Source of the DNA: Serratia oryzae
GTDB lineage: Bacteria; Pseudomonadota; Gammaproteobacteria; Enterobacterales; Enterobacteriaceae
Assembly: GCF_001976145.1 (NCBI RefSeq)
Contig: NZ_MOXD01000007.1
Span: forward strand, 124,001-188,000
Reading direction: 5' to 3'
DNA length: 64,000 nucleotides
The position numbers and the translations under genes are program-made. A model generated the notes under the pieces. The model saw only the letters and a list, made by a program, of their open reading frames with translations, was not told the DNA's origin and did not search any database. Positions 1 through 8,325 of the stretch are shown one piece after another. How positions within the stretch are numbered: position 1 is the first letter of the stretch; each line of letters begins with the position of its first letter.

Positions 1-219
1 GCTGGCGGTACCAATGCTCAAGTTCGTCTTTATAAGAAAGATGGCCTCACGCCGATTAACTTGGCTAACTTTGGCGATTCGGTAACTAACACCGGTACTG
101 TAGATAGTGGTACAGGCACTGTTTCTGTTATTTTCTTTGCTAACTATTTCGGTGCTGTAGCACCTGTAACTCCTGGTTTATTGAAAACCAGCATTCAATA
201 TAGCATGCAATATCTGTAA
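1..219 (+). CDS. Major fimbrial subunit (pilin 1), 3' part only
   Basis: The window opens inside this gene, so only the last 72 residues are visible. They carry the C-terminal beta-strand pattern of a chaperone-usher pilin, ending in PGLLKTSIQYSMQYL with the penultimate tyrosine typical of these subunits. The stretch is clearly paralogous to the complete pilin at 3326-3877: both share AQVRL, INLANFGDS, FANYF/YANYF and PGLLKTSIQ. It is followed by a strong hairpin and then a fimbrial chaperone, the same arrangement as the second cassette. The product should be the repeating subunit of a surface pilus, assembled by donor-strand exchange at the outer membrane. The start and signal peptide lie outside the window. 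Confidence 0.9.
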   Translation, partial: AGGTNAQVRLYKKDGLTPINLANFGDSVTNTGTVDSGTGTVSVIFFANYFGAVAPVTPGLLKTSIQYSMQYL

Positions 220-226
220 TACCCGG

Positions 227-248
227 CCCCCAGAGGAAACTCTGGGGG
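227..248 (+). terminator. Pilin-chaperone intercistronic hairpin 1
   Basis: A perfect 9-bp stem, CCCCCAGAG (227-235) with CTCTGGGGG (240-248), is closed by a GAAA tetraloop. It lies 8 bases after the pilin stop and has no T-run. A near-identical hairpin follows the second pilin at 3887-3904. In fimbrial operons such hairpins act as attenuators or mRNA stabilisers that keep the major pilin in excess over chaperone and usher; that role here is inferred. Confidence 0.7.
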
Positions 249-357
249 TTATAGTACTTTGAGTCATCATAATAGATAGTGTAATCAATGAACGGTTATA
301 TACTTCTAGTGATTAACTCGAAAGGGTTTTATATAAACGTAATAAGTTGAAATATTT

Positions 358-1092
358 ATGGTTAGACAATTTTTGACTATTTTTATGATGTTTATTGTTG
401 TACTTAAGCTACAGGCTAGTACTCAATTAGCATCAACGCGCATAGTTTTCCCTGCTGATGAGAGAGAGGTTACCGTTCAGCTATACAATCCTGCTACCAA
501 CGCAACATTAGTTCAGTCTTGGATTGATAGCGGAGATAGGGATGTCGTGCCACCTAAAGAGGATATTCCATTTTTAATCCTACCCCCATTGGTTCGTATT
601 AATCCTGAGCAAGGGGCAGCATTAAAAATAATATTCACAGGCCAAGGGAAACTTCCCCAGGATAAAGAAACTCTATTTTGGCTAAATGTGATGGATATCC
701 CTCCATTGGCGAGGGGGAAAAGTGAAAATCACATTCAAATAGCCTATCGCACTAGAGTTAAGTTGTTTTTCAGACCCGCAGGGTTGCGAGGATCTGCTGA
801 GCAGGCAATTAAAAGTGTTGTTTGGAAAACAATGCATAATGAAATTGATGATGTATTACAGGGGTGTAATAAGAGCCAGTTTTTCGTATCCATTAATCGT
901 ATATCAGTGATAATTAATAATAAAAATTATACTAATGAATTGGGGGGCTCTATTGCTCCTGGCGAATGTGAGGAATTCTCCGCTACAGCAGAGGGAAATA
1001 CACAGAGTAACAATGGAGCTGTTGCTGTTGAGTGGATAAATGATTATGGCATGGTTTATAAACAGGAAGGAAGGTTAAGTAACGCGCCTTAA
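358..1092 (+). CDS. Periplasmic fimbrial chaperone 1 (PapD-like)
   Basis: A 244-residue PapD/FimC-type chaperone with an N-terminal signal peptide (hydrophobic residues 4-20, likely cut after LQA). The first Ig-like domain shows the family pattern TRIVFPADEREVTVQLYN, a PPLVRINP strand and a short F1-G1 loop followed by LFWLNVMDIPP, which places it in the FGS subfamily that serves type 1-like rods. Two cysteines in domain 2 (GCNK and GECE) could form the disulfide seen in some members. It binds pilin subunits in the periplasm and delivers them to the usher. Upstream lies pilin 1. No usher follows, only a decayed gap and an adhesin. The ribosome-binding site is weak. It is clearly related to chaperone 2 (3924-4655). 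Confidence 0.9.
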   Translation: MVRQFLTIFMMFIVVLKLQASTQLASTRIVFPADEREVTVQLYNPATNATLVQSWIDSGDRDVVPPKEDIPFLILPPLVRINPEQGAALKIIFTGQGKLPQDKETLFWLNVMDIPPLARGKSENHIQIAYRTRVKLFFRPAGLRGSAEQAIKSVVWKTMHNEIDDVLQGCNKSQFFVSINRISVIINNKNYTNELGGSIAPGECEEFSATAEGNTQSNNGAVAVEWINDYGMVYKQEGRLSNAP

Positions 1093-1632
1093 ATAGCTGG
1101 GGGAATAATGAAAATTACTTCATATTCTGGTTATCGGATGTGGCTCTCCTGTTTTTGCAACTCGTTGGTTTAATAACGGTTTTGTATGCAGGGAAAGTTA
1201 ATCCTCAGCACAGTGAATATTATTGCGACGAGCGGAAATGTTGCGGTCGGAATGATATTTAAGAGTGCCACGGTAGCTGCAAGCACCGTGACTTTCGCCA
1301 GTGGTCATAATTCATCCCCATACGACTTGGAGCGGCTTGCGAATGAGATCGCATTTATCTTTTCCGGTTCGTATTCCACCGTTACGTGCACACAATGACT
1401 GATAATGAAATTCTCCATCAAATATCGTCGCTGAACGTGCGGTTTTCGGTTAATGCCAATGTGATTGCTTCTATTCCTGTGTTATTTCGGCGACGAAGGT
1501 TCTCAACATCTATCTAGCGGGGGAAACGCTGAATGCGCTTCCGTGCTAAGGCTGAAGCGGGGTCTGATGCGTCGAGTTGAAAAGCATTCAGGGAAAGTAC
1601 CATGCACGTTTATTTTAGTGAGGTGTAATATT
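1093..1632 (+). pseudogene. Decayed gap between chaperone 1 and adhesin
   Basis: This 540-bp stretch holds no credible intact gene. At 1108 a short reading frame starts (MKITSYSGYRMWLSCFCNSLV) and stops after 21 codons. A shifted frame gives GSPVFATRWFNNGF, which looks like the end of a signal peptide. A 70-codon frame at 1186-1398 has no recognisable domain. In chaperone-usher operons this slot normally holds the usher or minor pilins, so this is probably the scar of deleted and frameshifted fimbrial genes. The origin is an inference; no long similarity to the usher at 4694-7324 could be seen by eye. Confidence 0.4.
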
Positions 1633-2655
1633 ATGAAAAATACCACAGGTATTAAACCTTTGGTGCTATGTCTGTCTTTAGCGCTCTTTGCGGTGATAGG
1701 CAGTACCCCGGCATTTGCCGTATGTGGTTTTCTTGATGGCCACAGCCTGCAAGTTCATCAACTGACTATTAGCCCAATTTCGCTGGCGCGCGATACTGCC
1801 ATCGGTACGGTAGTGGGCAATGGGGAAACCCTTGCAGCCAATGGGCCAAACTATGCCTGGTGTAACAGTACCACTTTTTATCGTTACCAGATGAATGCGT
1901 CCAATGGGATGACCGTTAACGGTTTAAACAACGTTTTCCCCACCAATATTCCCGGTATTGGCCTGCGTTTTTATGGTCGGTCTGAAGGCTCTGCTAAATC
2001 TTATCAATTTAACAATCAAGGGACGGGAGGGGGCACTGTTGGTGGCGGTGGTTGGCGTTGGGGTAGCAATGGGCTTAATTATTGGGGGGTTGACGTTGTC
2101 GTGACGGGGCCGGTCAGTAGCGGTATATACAGCAGTAACCTGGTCGCCTCTTTGACGATAGATACTTTACTCGTGTTTAATGTGAGCGTTAATCCGTTTA
2201 CGGTAACCGGTAGCAGCTGCGATGCATCAAGTACTCAACAGGTCGTTGATTTTGGGCGACAACCCCTCTCCGCCTTCACTGGCCTAGGAAGTACGACTCC
2301 AGCGAAAAATTTCTCTATCGAGCTGCGCGGCTGCAGTGCCACCAAGTTGAATACCATCAGCTATACGCTCAGCGCGTCTAATGGAAATGTTGTAGGATTG
2401 CCAACCGGTGTGATAGCTAATTACAATGGGTCATCTCTTATCGGCGTATTGAAACCGGCAGCTGGGATCGGCGTTAAGGTGATGGATAGCCTGGGTAACC
2501 CGGTAACGTTTGGCAGCAAAAAAACAGTCAGTTTTACGCCAGGAACAAGTTCAATAAGCATTCCCTTCAAGGCCAGTATGTACCAATACGGAAACCCAAC
2601 TGTTTCAGTCGGTACGGTGTATGCGAATATGTTTTTTACCATGGAGTACAAATAG
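1633..2655 (+). CDS. Two-domain fimbrial tip adhesin (FimH-like)
   Basis: A 340-residue secreted protein. The start chosen is ATG 1633, preceded by a good ribosome-binding site (GTGAGGTG) and beginning a clear signal peptide (MKNTTGIKPL...TPAFA, cut before VCGFLDG); an upstream in-frame start at 1465 would put the signal peptide inside. Residues about 30-190 form an unrecognised, glycine-rich receptor-binding domain with cysteines. The C-terminal half (from about SSCDASSTQQVVDFG) has the pilin-domain pattern, including the C...C pair and a final FTMEYK strand. That layout is typical of tip adhesins joined to a pilus by donor-strand exchange. It is followed by a terminator, so it ends the first fimbrial unit. 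Its receptor cannot be told from sequence. Confidence 0.82.
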   Translation: MKNTTGIKPLVLCLSLALFAVIGSTPAFAVCGFLDGHSLQVHQLTISPISLARDTAIGTVVGNGETLAANGPNYAWCNSTTFYRYQMNASNGMTVNGLNNVFPTNIPGIGLRFYGRSEGSAKSYQFNNQGTGGGTVGGGGWRWGSNGLNYWGVDVVVTGPVSSGIYSSNLVASLTIDTLLVFNVSVNPFTVTGSSCDASSTQQVVDFGRQPLSAFTGLGSTTPAKNFSIELRGCSATKLNTISYTLSASNGNVVGLPTGVIANYNGSSLIGVLKPAAGIGVKVMDSLGNPVTFGSKKTVSFTPGTSSISIPFKASMYQYGNPTVSVGTVYANMFFTMEYK

Positions 2656-2730
2656 TTCCCGTATCGGTGGCGTGCCGAGAACCGCAAGCCAGGTTTCGAA
2701 GATGTCTGGCAGTCTCTCTCTCTCCCAGCC

Positions 2731-2760
2731 AACCCGGTATCGTTGCCGGGTTTCTCTTTT
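2731..2760 (+). terminator. Rho-independent terminator after the adhesin
   Basis: Stem AACCCGG (2731-2737) with CCGGGTT (2746-2752), an 8-base loop and a TTTCTCTTTT tail. It lies 75 bases after the adhesin stop and separates the first fimbrial unit from the pilin 2 operon. Confidence 0.8.
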
Positions 2761-3325
2761 GCGGTAAATATTAAAGCAGTGAATTGAGGTAGCAAACCCA
2801 GTCGTATGCAACACGGCTAAAGCGATGGGTGATAGAGCATGGAGATATTCAATAAGTATTTCATTTCAGGCAGCATTTGCTGATGTGTACCTTCTATTCA
2901 TATTTTTGATTAAATACACAACGTTATTCGGTTATAAGTGTTTAACCCAATCACACTACCTGGGTGATTTCCCTAGAAAGTTAAAAACCTCCTAAGCTCT
3001 TATCAAGTCCTATAAAGGACTTAAGTTTGTATTCTAAACTTGGCTGAGATGTTCTACTATCATTAACAGCGAATATATATTCTATGTGGTGCAGACTGCG
3101 GAGTGTAGCGAGAATAAAAGTCCGCTAACAGGTATGTAATTTATAACGTCCGTGTTTTTGTGAAATCGGATAGAACACCGCAGTTACAGTCAAAAATTGA
3201 AACAATACCTTTATAGTGGCGGGATGTTATACGTCACCTTGTAGGACAATGTGGCTTAAAAACTATATTGGTCTTTAATGCTGTATTGTGAGTGAGAAAA
3301 TCGATAAACACGGAGTTAAAAATCA
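2761..3325 (+). promoter_or_regulatory. Long AT-rich leader upstream of pilin 2, with tandem hairpins
   Basis: This 565-bp gap has no supported gene. It contains two adjacent small inverted repeats: AAGTCC/GGACTT (3005-3010, 3017-3022) and AAGTTT/AAACTT (3023-3028, 3036-3041). It is the only room for the promoter of the pilin 2-chaperone 2-usher operon, so regulator sites are likely here. No pair of long inverted repeats flanking a promoter, as in a FimB/FimE switch, was found. Confidence 0.45.
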
Positions 3326-3877
3326 ATGGGTAAGTATATATATGTTAGTGGGGTAATTGCCCTGGGGTTAAGCTTGTCTACAGGTGTTTTTGCTGCTGAT
3401 GGTACCGTCCAATTTCAAGGGGTTGTGAATGCTAAAACCTGCACGCTGGATGCCAACAGTCAAAATATGACGGTTCTTCTGCCTTCGGTTTTGTCTACGT
3501 CTTTCCCAGGGGCTAATTCATATTCTACTGCACCAGCAACTAAATTCACACTGACGGCTACTGGGTGTGATCCAAGTCTTACGAGTGCTGCAGCTATTTT
3601 TTCCGTCGGCAGTAGCGTTGACAGTACTAACGGTAATCTCAATAACACTATTGCTACTACTAGTGGTGGTACCGATGCGCAAGTTAGGCTTTTTAAGGAT
3701 GCCGGACAATCTTCGCCGATTAACCTGGCTAATTTTGGTGACTCAGGATCCAATACTGGTTCTATAACCGGTGGTGTTGCCAAGGTTGATTTTTATGCTA
3801 ACTACTTTTCTAAAGCTGTGACCGCAAAGCCTGGTTTATTAAAGACCAGCATTCAGTTCAGCATGCAATATCTGTAA
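3326..3877 (+). CDS. Major fimbrial subunit (pilin 2)
   Basis: A 183-residue type 1-like pilin. Residues 1-23 are a signal peptide ending VFA, and the mature part starts ADGTVQFQGVVNAKTC. It has the paired cysteines of pilins (AKTCTLD and ATGCDPS), the conserved VQF.G opening strand used for donor-strand exchange, and the C-terminal SIQFSMQYL motif. The length (about 160 mature residues) is normal for FimA-type rods. GGAG lies 10 bases before the ATG. It heads a pilin-hairpin-chaperone-usher operon and is a close paralogue of pilin 1, suggesting local duplication. Confidence 0.93.
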   Translation: MGKYIYVSGVIALGLSLSTGVFAADGTVQFQGVVNAKTCTLDANSQNMTVLLPSVLSTSFPGANSYSTAPATKFTLTATGCDPSLTSAAAIFSVGSSVDSTNGNLNNTIATTSGGTDAQVRLFKDAGQSSPINLANFGDSGSNTGSITGGVAKVDFYANYFSKAVTAKPGLLKTSIQFSMQYL

Positions 3878-3886
3878 TTCTATTTA

Positions 3887-3904
3887 CCCCAGAGAAATCT
3901 GGGG
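3887..3904 (+). terminator. Pilin-chaperone intercistronic hairpin 2
   Basis: CCCCAGA (3887-3893) pairs with TCTGGGG (3898-3904) around a GAAA loop, 10 bases after the pilin 2 stop. It is the counterpart of the hairpin at 227-248. The ribosome-binding site of chaperone 2 (GAGG, 3914-3917) sits 10 bases after the stem. An attenuating or stabilising role is inferred. Confidence 0.65.
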
Positions 3905-3923
3905 GATATCTTTGAGGTTTGCC

Positions 3924-4655
3924 GTGAAATTGTTTTATCGTTCGTTTTATTCTGTCATTTTATTCAGCTTGTGCATAGTTCCAGTGGCACAGGCGAGTGT
4001 TTCTATTGAAGGTACAAGGCTTATTTATCCCTCCAGTGAGCGGGAAATCACGATTAAGATGACCAATGAAGGGACCGCACCTGCTTTAGTTCAAATGTGG
4101 ACCGATCGTGGGGATCCTGCAACACAGCCACAGAATGCCGATGCTCCTTTTTTAATTACTCCGCCTATTTTTCGCATAGAACCAAGCAAGGGACAGAGCG
4201 TGCGTCTGGTGTTTGCGGGGGAAAAATTACCGCAGGATCGTGAGTCGTTGTTCTGGTTTAACGCATTGGAAATCCCCCCTGCGAATTTGGATACTGATCG
4301 GAGTTCTATGCAAATTGCTGTACGTTCCCGGCTGAAGTTATTTTACCGTCCCGCCAATTTACCTGGGGATGCAGCCAGTGCTGCGTATCAGGTCACTTGG
4401 CAATGGGTATCGGCGAAGGGGAATGGATATGCGTTACGGGCGACTAATTCTAGCCCATATTTTGTCACCTACAGCAAACTGGAATTACAGGTACAAGGCA
4501 AAAAGCATAACTTAGGCACTGGGATGATCGCACCTTTTGACCACTTGGATTTCCCGGTGAAAGGACTGAACAGCAAGGCGGCTAATAGCTCGCTGGTTTA
4601 CCGCCCAATGAACGATTATGGTGTCGGCGCTGAACAAACGGTATCAATTCATTAA
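3924..4655 (+). CDS. Periplasmic fimbrial chaperone 2 (PapD-like)
   Basis: A 243-residue periplasmic chaperone. GTG 3924 is chosen because GAGG lies 6 bases upstream and it gives a clean signal peptide (MKLFYRSFYS...VAQA, mature from SVSIEGTRLIYPSSER); a TTG at 3912 overlaps that ribosome-binding site. Conserved chaperone features include the TRLIYPSSEREIT strand, TPPIFRIEP, a short F1-G1 loop and LFWFNALEIPP. This is the FGS type with no disulfide pair, unlike chaperone 1. It should cap pilin 2 and hand it to the usher encoded 38 bases downstream. Confidence 0.92.
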   Translation: MKLFYRSFYSVILFSLCIVPVAQASVSIEGTRLIYPSSEREITIKMTNEGTAPALVQMWTDRGDPATQPQNADAPFLITPPIFRIEPSKGQSVRLVFAGEKLPQDRESLFWFNALEIPPANLDTDRSSMQIAVRSRLKLFYRPANLPGDAASAAYQVTWQWVSAKGNGYALRATNSSPYFVTYSKLELQVQGKKHNLGTGMIAPFDHLDFPVKGLNSKAANSSLVYRPMNDYGVGAEQTVSIH

Positions 4656-4693
4656 GCGATGCCGATGATATTATCAAAAAGGAATTAAGTTAC

Positions 4694-7324
4694 ATGTCAG
4701 CAGTGCATTTTCTTGCATATCGCTCTGTTCCAGATCAGTTATCTGCTGATATATTGCTTTTTTTAAAGCCACATATATTGGCGGTGACGATTACCGCTAT
4801 TATATCGGGTTATGATCTCTTATTACCTAAAGAAGCTAGGGCTAATGAGATTGCTTATCAACAGTTTAATACGGACTTCTTACTTACGAAAGAAGGGCAG
4901 TCGGTAGATATTTCACGCTTCGAAAAAGGCGATTCTATTAATCCAGGTAATAACCGCTTTGATGTTTTTGTTAATCAAAATTTAATTGGTAGGCATGACG
5001 TTACTGTTAATAAAGACGAAGATGCACACATAACCTATTGTTTTAATAGCCAACAGGTTAAGATGTTAGGCATTGATATCAACAAACTGCCAGACATAAA
5101 TGCGGTTGCCAATATACTGAAAAATGAAAAGTGCATTGATATTGAGCGCCTAGTGCCTGGGAGTAAAGTTGATTTTGATCAAACTAGCCTGCGTATTGAT
5201 CTCAGTATCCCACAAGCTTATTTGAGCCAGATTGAGCGTAATTATGTTTCGCCATTGGATACCGATCGTGGTATTACTGCCTTTTTTGCAGACTATAATA
5301 TTAATAGCTGGCGCTCCCGTTCATCCGGTGTTGAGCAGACACAACATTATGCGGGCCTAAATACTGGGTTGAATTTAGTCGGATGGCGTTTACGGCATAA
5401 CGGAAGCTATAGCCAGAGTAGCGGTGATAATACTGAAGCAACGCGGCAATACGCATCGCTCAGCACTTATGCCCAAAAAGAGATCGCTATTTTAAAATCC
5501 CAGTTGACCATAGGGCAATATTTTACACCGTCAGATCTGTTTGAGAGTGTGCCGTATAATGGTATTCAACTGGCATCTGACGACAGAATGTTGCCCGACT
5601 CTCAGCGCGGGTTTGCTCCTGTTATCCGGGGAACCGCTGAAACTAACGCTAAAGTTACCGTTCGTCAGAACGGTAATACTTTGTATGAGAAAACGGTCGC
5701 TCCTGGTCCATTTGAGATCAACGATCTCTATAGCAGCGGTTTCGCTGGCGATGTAGAGGTTACCGTGACGGAAGCAGACGGACGTGTGCGCAGTTTTACG
5801 GTGCCTTTTGCAACGGTGCCACAGCTTTTGCGCCACGGCGTGTCGCGCTATAGCGCGGTAATAGGCACGCTGCGTGATAATCGCCTGGATAATGCTCCTA
5901 ACTTTCTCCAAGGGAACTATCAGCGGGGAATATCTAATTTGTGGACCGGATACACTGGCAGCATTCTTGCCAATGATTATATGGCGGTTCAAGTCGGGGT
6001 GGCGCTGAGTACCGGATTAGGTGCATTTGCCTTGGATGTGACGCACTCTGATGCCTCGGGTCTTTCGCTCAGTCAAGGGTTGGGAGAGAAGTCTCGTGGA
6101 CAGAGTTATCGCCTTAGTTACAGCAAATTACTGGAGTCGACCCAGACTAACGTAGCCGTAGCGGCTTACCGTTTTTCCAGTAAGGGATACCTCAGTTTTA
6201 CCGATTACGCCCAATCGTTGGATGAGGTGGGTGACAACATTGCGACTTACCGCCAACGTAGCCGTCTGCAGGTTAACATTAGCCAAACCATGGGTGAAGG
6301 GTTTGGCAGTTTTTATCTGAGCGGGGCGGCGCAAAATTATTGGGGAGCAGGACGAGGTAGTGATATCAGCTATCAGGCTGGCTACACCAACAGTTTCAAC
6401 TGGGGGAGCATCAATCTTTCCGTTGGGCGTACTCGCTCATCGAATGGCGAGCAGGAGACACAATATATGTTGGGTATTTCTCTGCCTTTGGGGAGTTCAC
6501 CCCAGGCCCCTTACCTGAATACATCGGTGACGCGCTCACAATCTGGGAATATGAATTCCCAACTCGGGGTATCTGGTTCGTTGGGGAATCAAAGTCAGTT
6601 TAGTTATGGCTTGTACGGTTCCTACAATCAGTCAAGCAGTAATAGCTCGACGCATAATTTGGGCGGCAATGTGCAATATCGGGCCTCTAATGCTCTGCTT
6701 TCAAGCAATATCAGCAGTGGTAATAACTTCAACCAATACGGTGTGGGTATGAGAGGTAGCGTATTGGTTCATGCTGGCGGGATTAATTTTAGTCAAGGGC
6801 AAGGCGAAACCAAGGCCATAATTGTCGCTAAGGGGGCCAAAGGCGCCTCTTTGTTGAACAGTAGTGGTGAAAAGATCGCCGGTAATGGTTATGCCGTAGT
6901 AAGTGGGCTAATGCCATATCGGGAAAACTCGTTGGCTATTGATCCGAAAGGTATGTCAAATAACGTTGAACTAGCGACGACCGAGCAGCGTATCGCCCCG
7001 AGTTATGGCGCAATCGTGAAGCTCGATTATCCTACTGTAACTGGGCGCCCGGTACTTTTACTTTTACAAGATACAAAGGGTAATAGTCTACCGGTTGGTG
7101 CAGAAGTAAATGATAGCGAAGGGAATCTCTTGACCATGGTTGGCCAAGGGAGTCGCGTATTTTTGCGTGCTGAAAAATCGCAGGGCCAACTTGTGGTGCG
7201 CTGGGGAGAAAGTATTGATAGGCAATGTAAGGTTGATTATCAATTACCTGAGGTGGCAGATAATAACCCAACGTCTCTCTTGCAACAAAGTGCGCTGTGT
7301 TATCCTGTATCATCATCTCGTTAA
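4694..7324 (+). CDS. Outer-membrane fimbrial usher
   Basis: An 876-residue FimD/PapC-type usher that forms the outer-membrane pore through which pili are assembled. A long N-terminal signal region (residues 1-51, ending ARA) precedes the N-terminal chaperone-binding domain (YQQFNTDFLLTKEGQSVDISRFEKG, with a C...C pair). Then come the beta-barrel with the plug-region motif APVIRGTAETNAKVTVRQNG and the C-terminal domains with a final cysteine pair (QCKVDY, LCYPV). Size is normal for the family. AAGGA lies upstream of the start. It is the only usher in view, yet two pilins, two chaperones and one adhesin surround it; no adhesin gene follows it. Confidence 0.95.
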   Translation: MSAVHFLAYRSVPDQLSADILLFLKPHILAVTITAIISGYDLLLPKEARANEIAYQQFNTDFLLTKEGQSVDISRFEKGDSINPGNNRFDVFVNQNLIGRHDVTVNKDEDAHITYCFNSQQVKMLGIDINKLPDINAVANILKNEKCIDIERLVPGSKVDFDQTSLRIDLSIPQAYLSQIERNYVSPLDTDRGITAFFADYNINSWRSRSSGVEQTQHYAGLNTGLNLVGWRLRHNGSYSQSSGDNTEATRQYASLSTYAQKEIAILKSQLTIGQYFTPSDLFESVPYNGIQLASDDRMLPDSQRGFAPVIRGTAETNAKVTVRQNGNTLYEKTVAPGPFEINDLYSSGFAGDVEVTVTEADGRVRSFTVPFATVPQLLRHGVSRYSAVIGTLRDNRLDNAPNFLQGNYQRGISNLWTGYTGSILANDYMAVQVGVALSTGLGAFALDVTHSDASGLSLSQGLGEKSRGQSYRLSYSKLLESTQTNVAVAAYRFSSKGYLSFTDYAQSLDEVGDNIATYRQRSRLQVNISQTMGEGFGSFYLSGAAQNYWGAGRGSDISYQAGYTNSFNWGSINLSVGRTRSSNGEQETQYMLGISLPLGSSPQAPYLNTSVTRSQSGNMNSQLGVSGSLGNQSQFSYGLYGSYNQSSSNSSTHNLGGNVQYRASNALLSSNISSGNNFNQYGVGMRGSVLVHAGGINFSQGQGETKAIIVAKGAKGASLLNSSGEKIAGNGYAVVSGLMPYRENSLAIDPKGMSNNVELATTEQRIAPSYGAIVKLDYPTVTGRPVLLLLQDTKGNSLPVGAEVNDSEGNLLTMVGQGSRVFLRAEKSQGQLVVRWGESIDRQCKVDYQLPEVADNNPTSLLQQSALCYPVSSSR

Positions 7325-7551
7325 TGAAAATTTATAATTTTAATTGCCAGTCTCTATTTTAATTTTTCATTAAAAATTATTTCTTTAGAGAGATATTTAC
7401 GCTGCATTTCTATAAGAACATTATCACTCACAATAAAACATCAACGTTAAAATAGTTAATTCATGCATCAGAGTAATTGCAAGCGATTAACTGTAGATAA
7501 TCTATACGCATTTTTAATTTATGATATGAATAGGAAAAACAAAGGTAATTA
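7325..7551. other. AT-rich gap between usher and regulator
   Basis: A 227-bp stretch made mostly of A and T with no reading frame of note. It probably holds the end of the fimbrial transcript and the promoter of the LuxR-type gene, but no clear terminator or consensus promoter could be assigned. Confidence 0.4.
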
Positions 7552-8226
7552 ATGAATATGAATTCACGAATTCAGCTGTCGCTGCCCAAGGGAGGGCGTT
7601 TTTATGTTACAGTTTTGAGTAACGACTATTTTTTTAGTTTAGGTCTTATCTCCATTGTGAAAGAGTATTTTTCAAAAACAATGGCAATGTATCAGAGTTA
7701 CTCTAGAACATTAAGTTTTTGCTCTGAATCATTGATGGGGTGTGATATTGTTTTTCGTGAACATAATTATCCATGGGTATGCAGTCGATGTTATCGGCGG
7801 CCGACTAGCGATGCTGAATACATTTCAGGACCTGTGAGACATATTAATATTCGTGAGAGAAATATGTTTAGGGGTAATATGAAATTCAGCATCGGTTGCG
7901 ATGCCAGCGTTGATGAGGTTTACCACCTGTTAGGTAGCTTATTATCCATTTTTTCAAAAGAAAGGGCTCAATCTAGTATGTCGCAAAAACAGCGCTGTGA
8001 GCGCTGTCGTCTGCTTCTATTGACACCAGCTGAGCGCAGGGTTTTGAATTTATTTATGACAGGCTTGTCTCTAACGTCAATAGCCATCAAGTTGCAACTT
8101 AGTCCTAAAACAATTAGTGCACTTAAGGGATCTGCAATGAGACGGTTAGAAGTAAATAACAAGGTTGAGTTATATAACATTCTCAGCCGATATGATTATT
8201 TTTTCACTAAAAAATTAATCAGATAA
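7552..8226 (+). CDS. LuxR-type transcriptional regulator linked to fimbriae
   Basis: A 224-residue protein with a C-terminal LuxR/FixJ-type helix-turn-helix at about residues 157-212 (LTPAERRVLNLFMTGLSLTSIAIKLQLSPKTISALKGSAMRRL). The N-terminal 150 residues do not look like a receiver or an acyl-homoserine-lactone domain. They carry seven cysteines, including two CxxC pairs at 77-80 (CSRC) and 149-152 (CERC), which could bind metal or sense redox. AAAGG precedes ATG 7552. The codon use is AT-rich like the fimbrial genes, and its place directly after the usher suggests it controls fimbrial expression; that is inference from position. Confidence 0.8.
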   Translation: MNMNSRIQLSLPKGGRFYVTVLSNDYFFSLGLISIVKEYFSKTMAMYQSYSRTLSFCSESLMGCDIVFREHNYPWVCSRCYRRPTSDAEYISGPVRHINIRERNMFRGNMKFSIGCDASVDEVYHLLGSLLSIFSKERAQSSMSQKQRCERCRLLLLTPAERRVLNLFMTGLSLTSIAIKLQLSPKTISALKGSAMRRLEVNNKVELYNILSRYDYFFTKKLIR

Positions 8227-8260
8227 AACAGATGATTAAATATACTTGATGTGGTGTTAA

Positions 8261-8291
8261 AAATAAGGTGCAGCGAATATCTCTGCACCTT
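8261..8291 (-). terminator. Terminator of the 61-codon peptide gene
   Basis: Perfect 9-bp stem AAGGTGCAG (8265-8273) with CTGCACCTT (8283-8291). Read on the minus strand it is followed by ATTTTTAA, so it serves the leftward peptide gene ending at 8326. It also lies 38 bases after the rightward regulator and may stop both. Confidence 0.75.
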
Positions 8292-8325
8292 GGGAGTATA
8301 TATGGATGATGTTAATTAATATTGA

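Noticed and set aside
1186-1398. 70-codon frame after chaperone 1
   Set aside because: No ribosome-binding site, signal peptide or recognisable domain; treated as part of a decayed gap.
1465-1632. Longer start for the adhesin
   Set aside because: It would place the clear signal peptide 56 residues inside the protein; ATG 1633 has a proper ribosome-binding site.
2761-3325. Invertible promoter (fimS-like switch) before pilin 2
   Set aside because: No matched inverted repeats flanking a 200-400-bp segment and no recombinase gene nearby.
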